64,000 nt of DNA from Mycobacterium sp. IS-1264 (GTDB lineage Bacteria; Actinomycetota; Actinomycetes; Mycobacteriales; Mycobacteriaceae): the NCBI RefSeq assembly GCF_001954195.1, contig NZ_MBES01000056.1, forward strand, positions 1-64,000, written 5' to 3'. The notes under the pieces were generated by a model that was not told the DNA's origin, did no database searches, and saw only the letters and a list, made by a program, of their open reading frames with translations. The position numbers and the translations under genes were made by a program. Numbering within the stretch: the first letter of the stretch is position 1; each line of letters begins with the position of its first letter. Positions 34,011 through 42,442 of the stretch are shown here, piece after piece.

Positions 34011-34859
34011 ATGACGCCGGATTGTGAACAGCGAACGCTGGTCTTGTCCGCGTTTCCGGCCGAGGCCGACGCGGTGCTGTCGCACACCACGCTGGACGCC
34101 GACCCGGTGGTGGTCGTCCACCGCCGGCACTTTTACCTCGGCACGATCGCAGGCAAGAAGGTGGTCGTGGCGATGACCGGCGTCGGCATGGTGAACGCCG
34201 CCGACACCACCGAGATCGCCCTCGCGCATTTTGCACACGCGACTTCCATTGCCGCGGTGGTGTTTTCGGGCGTCGCCGGCGGCGGCGGGCGCACCAGTAT
34301 CGCGGATGTCGCCGTACCGGCGCGGTGGACGCTGGACGAGGGCGCGACATTTCGTCCGGTCGACGCCGGCATGCTGGCCACGGCCGAGAAGCTGTCGGTC
34401 GCACTGGCGCACGTCAACCTGCCGCGCTACCCGCAGGTGTTCGTCGGCGGCGACGGGTGCAGCTGGGACAACAACAACGGCGCGGCGTTCCCCTGCATCC
34501 CGAACGGCGGCAACGTTTTCGGCTGCGAACCCGGCAGCGCGCCGGACCGGTCGCGTTTGCATACCGGCAACTTCTTCCAGGCGGCGCTGCCCTGGCTGAG
34601 AAAGGCGCTGCTCAGCAACCTGAAGATCAGGTCGGCCGCAGACCCGGCCTTCGACGCGACGGACATGGAGACCGCCGCCGCGCAGGCCGTCGCGGACGCA
34701 CACGGCGTCCCATTCCTGGGGATCCGCGGTATCTCGGACGGGCCCGGAGACCCACTGCACCTGCCGGGCTTTCCGTTCCAGTTCTTCCACTACTACAAGG
34801 TCGCGGCCGGCAACGCCGCCCGGGTAACCGAGGCTTTCCTGCGGAGCTGGGGCGACTGA
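34011..34859 (+). CDS. Purine/uridine phosphorylase-nucleosidase family protein (MTA/SAH nucleosidase-like)
   Basis: A 282-residue protein of the PNP_UDP_1 fold. Evidence: [14 protein letters not shown] at the N-terminus, [25 protein letters not shown] in the phosphate or ribose region, and the base/ribose-binding [15 protein letters not shown] with [11 protein letters not shown], which contain the M-E and catalytic-Asp positions seen in MTA/SAH nucleosidases. An insertion (~145-200, [14 protein letters not shown]) with two cysteines is unusual. Whether it hydrolyses or phosphorolyses nucleosides, or has another substrate, cannot be stated. Confidence 0.82.
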   Translation: MTPDCEQRTLVLSAFPAEADAVLSHTTLDADPVVVVHRRHFYLGTIAGKKVVVAMTGVGMVNAADTTEIALAHFAHATSIAAVVFSGVAGGGGRTSIADVAVPARWTLDEGATFRPVDAGMLATAEKLSVALAHVNLPRYPQVFVGGDGCSWDNNNGAAFPCIPNGGNVFGCEPGSAPDRSRLHTGNFFQAALPWLRKALLSNLKIRSAADPAFDATDMETAAAQAVADAHGVPFLGIRGISDGPGDPLHLPGFPFQFFHYYKVAAGNAARVTEAFLRSWGD

Positions 34860-34864
34860 GCGGG

Positions 34865-35713
34865 TTATTCGGGACCGCGGCTCACCGGGCGGCTCGGGTC
34901 CGAACACCATTCGGACCATGACCCGGGAAACAGCGACGCCTCGCGGCCGGTCGCCGCGAGCGCGGCGATCACGACACTGGCGGTAACCCCCGAGCCGCAG
35001 TAGGCACCCACGGGGCTGGCATCGGAGATGCCGCGGTCGGAAAGCAATTGGGCGAGCGCAAGATCGCCGACAAACGTACCGTCGGCGGCCAACACCGCGG
35101 TGCTCGGCAGGTTCTTCGCGCCGGGGATATGACCGGCGACGGGGTCGAGGGGTTCGACGTCGCCGCGGAAGCGTTCCGGCGCGCGGGCGTCGAGCATCGT
35201 CACGGCGCCCGATTGCTCGGCAGTCAACGTCGGTCGGCCCCCGGCGTACAAATTGTCGTGCGGCACAGTCACATTCCCCGGCTGCGGGTCGACAAGCCCT
35301 GACTCAAGACCATGTCCGGCGGACCGCCACGCCGACAGGCCGCCGTCCAGAATCCTTACGTTCGGCAGCCCCGCCGCGGTCAACACCCACCATGCCCGCG
35401 CGGAGCCGGCGCGATTCCAGTCGTCATAGACCACGACCGTCGCGTCGGTCCGAATACCCCAGCGGCGCGCGGCGGACTCCAGATCGCGGCCCGACGGCAG
35501 CGGATGTCGTCCGCGGCCGGCAACGGTGTGATCGCTGAGCTCGTCCTCGAGTGACACATACACCGCGCCCGGGATGTGGCCCTCCAGGTACGCCGGTCGC
35601 CCGTCGGGCTCGTCGAGGCGCCAACGCACATCCAGGACGGTGAGCCGATCGCCAGCCGCGATGAGGTCGGCCAGCTCCGTGACTGTGATCAGGACCCGGT
35701 CGCGCGGTTGCAC
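34865..35713 (-). CDS. sseB: Thiosulfate sulfurtransferase (tandem rhodanese)
   Basis: A 282-residue two-domain rhodanese. The inactive N-terminal domain has VLDVRWRLDEPDG and HIPGAVYVSLEDEL; the catalytic domain has HIPGAKNLPS and the active-site loop GAYCGSGVTAS, with the persulfide-forming Cys. It moves sulfane sulfur from thiosulfate or mercaptopyruvate to an acceptor. The layout fits M. tuberculosis SseB, which by memory also lies near this chromosomal segment. Convergent with the nucleosidase-like gene, with 5 nt between stops. Confidence 0.9.
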   Translation of the reverse strand: MQPRDRVLITVTELADLIAAGDRLTVLDVRWRLDEPDGRPAYLEGHIPGAVYVSLEDELSDHTVAGRGRHPLPSGRDLESAARRWGIRTDATVVVYDDWNRAGSARAWWVLTAAGLPNVRILDGGLSAWRSAGHGLESGLVDPQPGNVTVPHDNLYAGGRPTLTAEQSGAVTMLDARAPERFRGDVEPLDPVAGHIPGAKNLPSTAVLAADGTFVGDLALAQLLSDRGISDASPVGAYCGSGVTASVVIAALAATGREASLFPGSWSEWCSDPSRPVSRGPE

Positions 35714-35726
35714 CGATCGAGCGTAG

Positions 35727-36833
35727 CTACGCGGTTCCCAGCGATGCCAGCATGCCCGCCGCCGCGCGTTGCCAGGTGAAGTTCTCCGCGCGGCGCCGCG
35801 CGGAACTGCGGCGGTGCCGCTCGGGTCGGCTGACGATGGTGCCGACGGCTGTCGCGATGGCGAAGGGATCGTTGTCGGCCAGGGCGCCGCTGTCGGGGGT
35901 GACGATCTCGGTCAGCGCCGACGTCCGCGAGACGACGGCCGGCGTCCCGCACGCGAGCGATTCCAGCGCGGCGAGCCCGAACGTTTCGTGCGGCCCGGGT
36001 GCCAGCGTCACGTCGGCCGTGGCGAGCAACCCCGCGACCGCGTGGCGGTCGTTGATGAAACCGGTGAAGTCGATCGGAAGCCGGGCGGCCTGCCGCTGCA
36101 GCCTGGCCCGCAACGGGCCCTCGCCCACGACGACCAGCCGGGCATCGACGCCGGCGTGGCAGAGGGCGCCGAGCGCGTCGATGCTGCGGTCGACGCGTTT
36201 TTCCACCGACAGCCGGCCGCAGTGGACCAGCAGGATCTGTTCCGGTGTGGCCCATCGCCGCCGCACCAGGTACGAGTGCCGCCGCGGGTGGAAGGTGTGC
36301 AGGTCCACGCCCAGCGGGACGGTGACGGTGTTCGTCGCTCCGATACGGTCGAATTCCTCGCGAGCGAAACCCGTGGTGCACACCACGGTGTCGTAGTTGG
36401 CGGCCGTGCGCCTATTGGCGAAGTCCGCGAACTTCTCCGCCGCCCGACGCGGAAGTATCTGTCCCACAAGGCGATCCAGGCGCTCATGGGAGATCATCAC
36501 CGTCTTGGCGCCGAATTCGCGGCCCCAAGGCCCCAGCGATCGCAGCGTGAGCCGGTCGGAGACCTCCAACGCGTCGGGTTTCAGCGACTCCACTAGCGCC
36601 TTGACCGGCCACGGCATCACCGCGCGGTAGCCGCCGGTAAATGGAATCAGCCTGGCGGGCAGGGTGATTCGTACGACACCCGTCCGCAACTCGGTGTGCT
36701 CGGTCCGCGAGCCGGGGACGATCAGAAACACCTCGTGTCCCGTGGCGCAGTATTCGGCGCCGAGCCGGTCCACTGCGGTGCGAAGGCCGCCGGAGCGCGG
36801 GCCATAAAAGTTGGCGACCTGTACGACACGCAT
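35727..36833 (-). CDS. Family 4 (GT-B) glycosyltransferase
   Basis: A 368-residue GT-B enzyme. The N-terminal acceptor domain begins VVQVANFYGPRSGGLRTAVD; the donor-binding C-terminal domain shows GRLSVEKRVD, VVVGEGPLRARL and the E-x7-E element HETFGLAALESLACGTP. The pattern resembles the GDP-mannose-dependent mannosyltransferases of actinobacterial lipoglycan synthesis, but no specific member is claimed. The ATG at 36833 gives the normal start; the frame's extra 10 codons upstream are not conserved-looking. It lies 13 nt downstream of nothing obvious and 13 nt before sseB's start, so both may share a transcript. Confidence 0.87.
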   Translation of the reverse strand: MRVVQVANFYGPRSGGLRTAVDRLGAEYCATGHEVFLIVPGSRTEHTELRTGVVRITLPARLIPFTGGYRAVMPWPVKALVESLKPDALEVSDRLTLRSLGPWGREFGAKTVMISHERLDRLVGQILPRRAAEKFADFANRRTAANYDTVVCTTGFAREEFDRIGATNTVTVPLGVDLHTFHPRRHSYLVRRRWATPEQILLVHCGRLSVEKRVDRSIDALGALCHAGVDARLVVVGEGPLRARLQRQAARLPIDFTGFINDRHAVAGLLATADVTLAPGPHETFGLAALESLACGTPAVVSRTSALTEIVTPDSGALADNDPFAIATAVGTIVSRPERHRRSSARRRAENFTWQRAAAGMLASLGTA

Positions 36834-36928
36834 ACCGTGAGGACACCCGCCGCGCCTGTGCACTCAACGATGTGGAACCGACGGGTGCCTGAACAGTGGG
36901 TGAATTCGTCGGCGGAGGCCTGCTCGTC

Positions 36929-37711
36929 TCACTCGGCGTGGCGACGGGCGAGAATCGCTGCGGTCTCGCGGTCGGCGGGCAGGAACGCCTCCAGGCGCAG
37001 CTCCGACACGGTGACGTCGAGTGCGGTGACGAACGTCGAAATCGTTGCCACCAGCCGTACGTCGCCGTCGGGGGAGCGCAGGTGCAGCGGCACAGCGAAG
37101 CCGAGCGATTCGATCGGCCTGCCGCCCGGCGCCGGCAGGCCGTACGCCTCCAGTTCCTCGATGAGCGCATCGAGCCGTGGGTGCGGGCCACGCTCACGCA
37201 GACCATGCAAGATGTGCCGGCGCCAATCGTCGAGATTTACGATCCGCGCCGCCATGCCCTCCGGATGCAACGCAACGCGCAACACGTTGATCGGTGGCTT
37301 CAGCAGCGACGCCGGCACCCCGTCGATCAGCAGCCCGAAGGCGCTGTTGGCGGCGACGAGTTCGCCGAACCCGTCCATGACCATCGCGGGATACGGCAGG
37401 TGGCCGTCGAGGACGTGTTGCAGCGCCTCCCGCACCGGTTCCAGCAGCGGCGCGTCCGGGGGCGACTCCGGGTGCGCCGGCGCGAAGCCCGCCGCCGAGA
37501 GCAGCGCGTTGCGCTGCCGCAGCGTCAGTTGCAGCGAGTCGGCCAACCTGCTGACGATTTCGCGGCCCGGCACTGATCGCCCCTGCTCCAGGAAGCTCAG
37601 ATGCCGCTGTGTGGTGCCGGCCTCGTTGGCCAGGTCGATCTGACTCAGCCGGCGCCGGGCGCGCCATTCGCGCAGGACCGCGCCGAAGTCTTCCGGCGCC
37701 GAAACGGACAT
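36929..37711 (-). CDS. MmyB-type helix-turn-helix regulator
   Basis: A 260-residue regulator. Residues ~7-65 form an XRE-type HTH (FGAVLREWRARRRLSQIDLA, GTTQRHLSFLEQGRSVP). The rest is the MmyB ligand-binding domain with the typical PYPAMVMDGFGELVAANSAF and INVLRVALHPEG. Such proteins usually bind an acyl or fatty ligand and control an adjoining gene. Here the adjoining divergent gene is a luciferase-like oxidoreductase 84 bp away, which is the probable target. The ATG at 37711 is chosen over a longer frame to 37786 because that would cover the divergent promoter. Confidence 0.88.
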   Translation of the reverse strand: MSVSAPEDFGAVLREWRARRRLSQIDLANEAGTTQRHLSFLEQGRSVPGREIVSRLADSLQLTLRQRNALLSAAGFAPAHPESPPDAPLLEPVREALQHVLDGHLPYPAMVMDGFGELVAANSAFGLLIDGVPASLLKPPINVLRVALHPEGMAARIVNLDDWRRHILHGLRERGPHPRLDALIEELEAYGLPAPGGRPIESLGFAVPLHLRSPDGDVRLVATISTFVTALDVTVSELRLEAFLPADRETAAILARRHAE

Positions 37712-37795
37712 GCCAACAGTCAACTCATTTGTCGCGCTGGACGCTATTCCTTGCAGGGAATTGCCGTGCACCATTCCCGGCGACACGATCGCGAT

Positions 37796-38746
37796 ATGGA
37801 TCAGCCAGTCTGCATTGGTGTCATGCCGCCGCTCGCCGCCGAGCCCTGGGCCGGTACCGATCTGCGTGGGCTCCTCGACTTCGCCCGCGCCGTCGAAGAG
37901 CTGGGGTTCGACTCGCTGTGGGCCAACGACTCGTTGGTGCGGCCCCGCATCGAGGCGCTGACGTTTCTCTCGGCAGCGGCCGCCATCACCGACCGGATCA
38001 CTCTGGGCACCGCTGCGTTACAGCCGGTGCTGCGGCGGCCGGTGCAGACCGCACAGGTGCTGGCCTCGATTGACCGGCTATCGGGTGGGCGGCTGGCGGT
38101 GGCGGTCGGCGCCGGCTTCCCGGGACTGTCCGAGGTGGAATACGCCGCGTCGGAGGTGCCATGGGCCCGAAGGTTCGCGCGCCTCGACGACACCGTCGCG
38201 TTGTGGCGCCAGCTCTGGAACTCCAAGGAGCCCAGCTCTTTTCACGGCGCCGTGCTGCACCTCGACGACATTCCGGCCGGCATCACCCCGTTCAACGCGT
38301 CCGGTCCACCGGTGTGGCTGGCCGCGGACACCACCGGTGCGCGGGCTCGAGCCGGCCGCTTGTACGACGGGTGGCTCCCGTATCCCCCGACGCCGCAGGG
38401 CTATCGGTCGGGTCTGCTCGAGGTGCGCGCCGCCGCCCAAGGTGCTGGGCGCGCCGCCGATGCCGTCACGCCGGCGTTGTTCGTCACCGTGCTATTGACG
38501 GACGATGCCGACGGAGGGCGAGCTGCCCTGGATCACTTCGCAACCCAGACATATGGATTCGGCATCGACGTTGTCGAGCAAATCCAGACGTTCGCGGCCG
38601 GTACACCCGACGCCGTGACCGCCCGGCTGGCGAGCTTCATCGACGCGGGCGCGCGGCATCTGGTCTGCCGGATAGGTGTCCTCGGTCCCGACGGGTTCAT
38701 CGAGCAGCTGCACCGGCTGCGCAGCGTAACGGCGGCGCTGCGATGA
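37796..38746 (+). CDS. LLM-class flavin/F420-dependent oxidoreductase
   Basis: A 316-residue luciferase-like protein: IGVMPPLAAEPWAGTDLRGL, EELGFDSLWANDSLVRPR, RITLGTAALQPVLRRPVQTA, LSGGRLAVAVGAGFPGLS and PPVWLAADTTGARARAGRL. The ATG at 37796 starts just before the first barrel strand. It is divergent from an MmyB-type regulator, its likely controller, and its stop overlaps the next start as ATGA (38743), so it is coupled to a DinB-like protein. Substrate unknown. Confidence 0.87.
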   Translation: MDQPVCIGVMPPLAAEPWAGTDLRGLLDFARAVEELGFDSLWANDSLVRPRIEALTFLSAAAAITDRITLGTAALQPVLRRPVQTAQVLASIDRLSGGRLAVAVGAGFPGLSEVEYAASEVPWARRFARLDDTVALWRQLWNSKEPSSFHGAVLHLDDIPAGITPFNASGPPVWLAADTTGARARAGRLYDGWLPYPPTPQGYRSGLLEVRAAAQGAGRAADAVTPALFVTVLLTDDADGGRAALDHFATQTYGFGIDVVEQIQTFAAGTPDAVTARLASFIDAGARHLVCRIGVLGPDGFIEQLHRLRSVTAALR

Positions 38747-39402
38747 TCACGCGCCCAGGGCCCGATCGAGACCAGACCGTGCAGGGTTTACTCGACGAAT
38801 ATCGTTCATTCGCCGAACTCATTGGCGCACTGGATGATTCGGACTGGACCCGTGAAACCCGCTGCTCGGGGTGGCAGGTGCGCGACGTCGCCGGCCACGT
38901 GGTGGGCCAGGTTCTCGACACGGTCGGCGGCACCATTGGCAGTCGCACGCCCGACGACCAAGCCGCGGCCCTGCGCGGCGAATCGCCTGAGGCACTCGCG
39001 GGGCGGCTGCGGAGTGCAATGGATTCGCTTGCGCGCCTTGCGGAGGTGTTCGATGACGCGGCCTGGTCGGCGCCAAGCCCGGTCCCTGGCCTTACCCTTG
39101 GCCAGGGCGTGCACGCGCTGCTGAACGACGCTTATCTCCACGGCGACGACATTCGCGCCGCCTTGGGGCTGCCGTTCGATCCCGGCCCTGGCCTGCGTGC
39201 CAGCGTCGACTTCGTGCTCGGTGCGCTGCAGCGCGATGACGAGGCCGCTGCGAACCCGGCCGTCGCGCGGCTGCTGGGCATCTCGAGCGAGCGCTTCGAG
39301 CAGCAAACCGGTATGGGGGCACACGATTTTCTGCTCGCCGCCACCGGCCGGGGCGAGCCAATGCGCCTAGGGCTGCCCGGCAGCGTGAACATCTACCGCT
39401 GA
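38743..39402 (+). CDS. Mycothiol-dependent maleylpyruvate isomerase-like (DinB fold) protein
   Basis: A 219-residue four-helix DinB-superfamily protein. Landmarks: WTRETRCSGWQVRDVAGHVVG with the metal-site His, DAAWSAPSPVPGLTLGQGVHALLNDAYLHGDDI with a second His pair, and a C-terminal domain ending GLPGSVNIYR. In the family these histidines bind a divalent metal for mycothiol-dependent isomerisation or thiol transfer. It is translationally coupled to the luciferase-like gene before it. Confidence 0.82.
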   Translation: MITRPGPDRDQTVQGLLDEYRSFAELIGALDDSDWTRETRCSGWQVRDVAGHVVGQVLDTVGGTIGSRTPDDQAAALRGESPEALAGRLRSAMDSLARLAEVFDDAAWSAPSPVPGLTLGQGVHALLNDAYLHGDDIRAALGLPFDPGPGLRASVDFVLGALQRDDEAAANPAVARLLGISSERFEQQTGMGAHDFLLAATGRGEPMRLGLPGSVNIYR

Positions 39403-39447
39403 GTTGTCACATTCGTCACTTTGGCCTCCCGGGGGAAGGGGTGCTCG

Positions 39448-39807
39448 TTGTGCCCGCCTCACAGCGACAATTTCGCTGCCTCCCGCAGAGCCAGCACGCG
39501 TTGGTGGATTCTGTGTTCGGTCGAGCGCGGGATATACCCGGGCCCATACCGGCCTCGCCCGATTCGGCGCGCTCTGTCGCGTGCGGTTTCCCAACGCAAG
39601 GCATCGGAAATGGCCTTTGATGCCCTGCCACGGACGCGGAAGCCCTGCCGATCGAGTGCATCGATCATTTCGGCGATGGTCGTTCGTCCATTGTGGGCAA
39701 GGTGCATCGTTAGCACGTAACGCAATTCGATTCCGTGGAGCTCCATACCCGAACGATCGCCTGCCGGTATGACAAGTACTCAAGTTGTCGCTATGAGGCG
39801 GGCACAA
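39448..39807. mobile_element. Inverted-repeat-bounded element with one 95-codon gene, copy C
   Basis: Left end 39448-39470 (TTGTGCCCGCCTCACAGCGA + CAA) and right end 39785-39807 are inverted copies matching at 22 of 23 positions, 360 bp apart outside to outside. Between them lies one minus-strand gene (39459-39746) whose last three codons and stop are part of the left end. The same ends occur without a gene at 15276-15355 and 30169-30244, as expected of a miniature derivative of a small mobile unit. No convincing target-site duplication is visible, so insertion by transposition is not proved. Confidence 0.6.
39459..39746 (-). CDS. 95-aa winged-helix-like protein inside the inverted-repeat element
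   Basis: A small basic protein. Predicted layout: helix ELRYVLTMHLAHNG, helix TTIAEMIDALDRQGF, recognition helix RASKAISDALRWET, and a wing-like hairpin ARRIGRGRYGPGYIPRS followed by a C-terminal helix. This is a typical winged helix-turn-helix arrangement and suggests DNA binding, perhaps to the element ends. It has no catalytic motif of a transposase. Its last codons (Leu-Ser-Leu-stop, TTGTCGCTGTGA) are supplied by the left inverted repeat, and the right repeat lies 39-61 nt upstream of the ATG, so it may carry the promoter or an autoregulatory site. Confidence 0.65.
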   Translation of the reverse strand: MELHGIELRYVLTMHLAHNGRTTIAEMIDALDRQGFRVRGRASKAISDALRWETARDRARRIGRGRYGPGYIPRSTEHRIHQRVLALREAAKLSL

Positions 39808-39874
39808 AGGGTGCCGCCTCTCCGGCGAGATTCGTGAGGCGCGTGTGACGTACCGAGGACGACGTAGATTTAAC

Positions 39875-41467
39875 TCACTCGTCGTCGGCGGCGTTGAGCA
39901 GCTGCACTTCCTCTAGATCCATCTCGTTCTGCAATTCGCGCAGCACGATGTCGTCGATGACCTTCTGGTTGCGCAGCGCGGTGATTTCGCGGCGCTTGTG
40001 TTCGAGCACGCCGAGTCGCACCCGCCGGACCTTCTCCTTGCCCTTAAGCAGGCGGCTGTTCGCCGAACCGTCCTCGGTGGCTTGGGCGAGCGCGGCCTTC
40101 TCCTCGTATTCCTTCTGCAGGCGCCGTCGCAGGTCGTCACTGATGCCGACTTCGTCGGCAACCGTCGGCAGTGCGTCGAGGGCGGCTTGCACGCCGCGGG
40201 TGCGGGCGAGCTCCAATTCTTGTAGGTAGGTGACGTCGTCGGGAATCTTCGCCCAGCGGACCACCGCCGGCAGCGTGGTTCCTTGGACCAGGACGGTCAC
40301 CAGGATGACGACGACCACGATGAAGATGATCAGGCTGCGGTCCGGGAACGGCGCGCCGCTGAGCGTGGTCATCGGGACGGCCACCGCCGCGGCGAGCGAC
40401 ACGGCTCCGCGGAATCCGGCCCACGCCGTGAGGAACCGCTGGCGCCAGTTGACGCGACGGCTGCGTTGCAACTCGCGGCGGTCGATGAGGCGAATGAGAA
40501 GAGTGGTGACCTCGCCCCACACGATCCGGGACACGATGACCACCCCGGTGATGGCGAGAGCGAGATACAAGGCGTGGCGAAATCCGCCGTCGACGCCCGC
40601 GATGCCGCGCAACGCACCCGGGATCTGCACCCCGACGAACACCCACAGCGAGCCGTTGAGCAGGAATGTCGCGATGTCCCAAAACCCGTAGGCCGTTAGG
40701 CGGGAGCGGGCACGGATCACCAGCGGCCCGGCGTACGCGAGCACCAGGGCGGACACCATGACCGCGACCACACCGCTGAAGTCGAAGGCTTGGGCCAACA
40801 GGAACGCGGCGAACGGTGTCAGCAGACTCAGGGCGCCTTCCTCCTGGGGTGCGTCGATTCGTTTGCGGATGAAGGTGGCCGCGCAGCCGACTAGCAGCCC
40901 GGCGGCGATGCCGCCGACGTAGGACAGGATGAACCGGCCGGTCACTTGCAGTGGGCTGATGGCCGATCCGCCGATCGCGACTTGGACGCTGACGGCGAAA
41001 AGCACCAGCGCGGTGCCGTCGTTGATGAGGCTCTCGGCCTTCAGTACGGTCAGCTGGCGGCGCGGCAGTTTTTTGGCGAGGCCGGCCACCGCGGCGGCGT
41101 CGGTGGGGGACAGCACCGCGCCCAGGACGCCGGCCGCGTGCGGGTCCATGCCCAGCGAGCGCGCGGTCCACGACACGGCGGCCGCCGTCGCGATCACCAG
41201 GGCGACGCTGAGGATGACGATGATGCGCGCGTTCGCTCGGATCTCGCGAAAGCTGGTGTTGATGCCCTCCCAGTAGAGGATCCCGGGCAGGAACAGCAGC
41301 AGCACGACCTCGCCGTCGACATGCACATGACCGAAGTGCGGGATCACACCTACCAGTGCGCCGAGCAAGATGAGGAGCACCGGGGGGCCCACGCGATACC
41401 GCCGGCCGATGACCGTCCCCACGATGACGGTAGATACGAGCGCGACGACGAGTTCAAGGCCAAACAC
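39875..41467 (-). CDS. Na+/H+ (CPA1-type) antiporter
   Basis: A 530-residue integral membrane antiporter with about 12 helices in the first 410 residues and a ~110-residue cytoplasmic tail. The CPA1 signatures are present: LLFLPGILYWEGINTSF, GAVLSPTDAAAVAGLAKKLPRR (helix 5 D/T region), LKAESLINDGTALVLF (the acidic transport site region) and WAGFRGAVSLAAAVAVP. It exchanges Na+ or K+ for protons. It resembles M. tuberculosis YjcE (Rv2287 by memory). The tail (RRLQKEYEEKAALAQATEDGSA and following) is helical and may be regulatory. Confidence 0.9.
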   Translation of the reverse strand: MFGLELVVALVSTVIVGTVIGRRYRVGPPVLLILLGALVGVIPHFGHVHVDGEVVLLLFLPGILYWEGINTSFREIRANARIIVILSVALVIATAAAVSWTARSLGMDPHAAGVLGAVLSPTDAAAVAGLAKKLPRRQLTVLKAESLINDGTALVLFAVSVQVAIGGSAISPLQVTGRFILSYVGGIAAGLLVGCAATFIRKRIDAPQEEGALSLLTPFAAFLLAQAFDFSGVVAVMVSALVLAYAGPLVIRARSRLTAYGFWDIATFLLNGSLWVFVGVQIPGALRGIAGVDGGFRHALYLALAITGVVIVSRIVWGEVTTLLIRLIDRRELQRSRRVNWRQRFLTAWAGFRGAVSLAAAVAVPMTTLSGAPFPDRSLIIFIVVVVILVTVLVQGTTLPAVVRWAKIPDDVTYLQELELARTRGVQAALDALPTVADEVGISDDLRRRLQKEYEEKAALAQATEDGSANSRLLKGKEKVRRVRLGVLEHKRREITALRNQKVIDDIVLRELQNEMDLEEVQLLNAADDE

Positions 41468-41568
41468 CAGCCCATCCTGCCGGACGCGCTCGACCTGCGC
41501 CGGGTGGGGTTTGAGTCACACCCGCCCCACGGGCACCGTCAGGGAAGGGGCAGGTGAATTTCAAACGC

Positions 41569-41586
41569 GATAGCGCATGCGCTATC
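41569..41586. promoter_or_regulatory. 18-bp perfect palindrome
   Basis: GATAGCGCATGCGCTATC is self-complementary over all 18 bases. It lies 102 bp upstream of the antiporter start and 40 bp beyond the stop of the enoyl-CoA hydratase gene, both on the minus strand. A loopless palindrome is better suited to a dimeric protein site than to a terminator. Confidence 0.5.
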
Positions 41587-41625
41587 AGATTCGAGAGTCA
41601 TGTGGGTGCCCGCAGACCGACTGAC

Positions 41626-42408
41626 TCAGGCGAACTTCGGCGCCCGCTTGTTCACGAACGCATCGATGCCCTCGCGGCCGTCGGGGTTGTCGGCGCATGC
41701 CGCGATGATCCGGCCTTCGATCTCCATTTGCTCCTCGAGGCCATTACCGAAACTCGTGAGCAGTAGTTTCTTCACCGCCGAGCTGGAAGCTTTTGCGGCG
41801 CCGGCCATTTCAGCGACCAGCGAGTCGACGCGGGCGCCCAGACCGTCGTCGGGCAGGACTTCGGTGACCAGTCCCCACTGCGCCGCCTCCACGGCCGAGA
41901 GCCGCCGGTTGGTCAGCATCAGGTCCTGGGTGCGGCGGACGCCGATCAGCCGCGGGAGATAGTAGGACGAGCTGCCGTCGGGGCTGAGGCCCGCCTTGGT
42001 GTAGGCCATGGTGAACGACGCGGACTCGGCGGCCAGCACGAGATCGCCGATCATCGCGAGGCTGAATCCAGCCCCCGCCGCGACGCCGTTGACCGCGATG
42101 ATCAGGACGGCGTCCATGCGCGCGAACGTCGAGATGGCTCGGTGCAGGTCGTCGGCAAGGCGTTTGACGAATCGGCCGGGGCCGAGCGGCGAGGCGGCCA
42201 TCGCCTTCAAGTCGCCGCCGGCGCAGAAGAACCGTCCCGCGCCGCTAAGCACGACCACCTTCGTCTCGGGGACGTCGCATCGCGCTGCCGCGTCGACCAA
42301 CTCACGCGCCAGCGTGTCGTCGATGCCGTTGGCTGCGTCCGGCCGGTTGAGCACAATTCGGGTGACGGGTCCGTCCTGCGCGAAGGTGAGCGTGTCATAG
42401 GTAGTCAT
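41626..42408 (-). CDS. Enoyl-CoA hydratase/isomerase family protein
   Basis: A 260-residue crotonase-fold protein. Evidence: ITRIVLNRPDAANGID-like start (TRIVLNRPDAANGIDDTLA), the oxyanion-hole strand GRFFCAGGDLKAM, the second NH donor VNGVAAGAGFSLAM and YTKAGLSPDGSSSYYLPRL. The glutamates that hydratases use appear replaced (PDGSSSY region), so isomerase or another crotonase reaction is possible. The ATG at 42408 is used; a longer frame to 42492 is Ala-rich and overlaps the DUF5685 gene. CoA substrate unknown. Confidence 0.87.
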   Translation of the reverse strand: MTTYDTLTFAQDGPVTRIVLNRPDAANGIDDTLARELVDAAARCDVPETKVVVLSGAGRFFCAGGDLKAMAASPLGPGRFVKRLADDLHRAISTFARMDAVLIIAVNGVAAGAGFSLAMIGDLVLAAESASFTMAYTKAGLSPDGSSSYYLPRLIGVRRTQDLMLTNRRLSAVEAAQWGLVTEVLPDDGLGARVDSLVAEMAGAAKASSSAVKKLLLTSFGNGLEEQMEIEGRIIAACADNPDGREGIDAFVNKRAPKFA

Positions 42409-42442
42409 GGCCGGCAACATTAACCGGCCGCACGGGTCGGGC

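Noticed and set aside
39438..39817. Target-site duplication around the inverted-repeat element (GGGTGC on both sides)
   Set aside because: The two GGGTGC copies lie at different distances from the ends (4 nt and 1 nt) in G-rich sequence, so they are not a convincing duplication.
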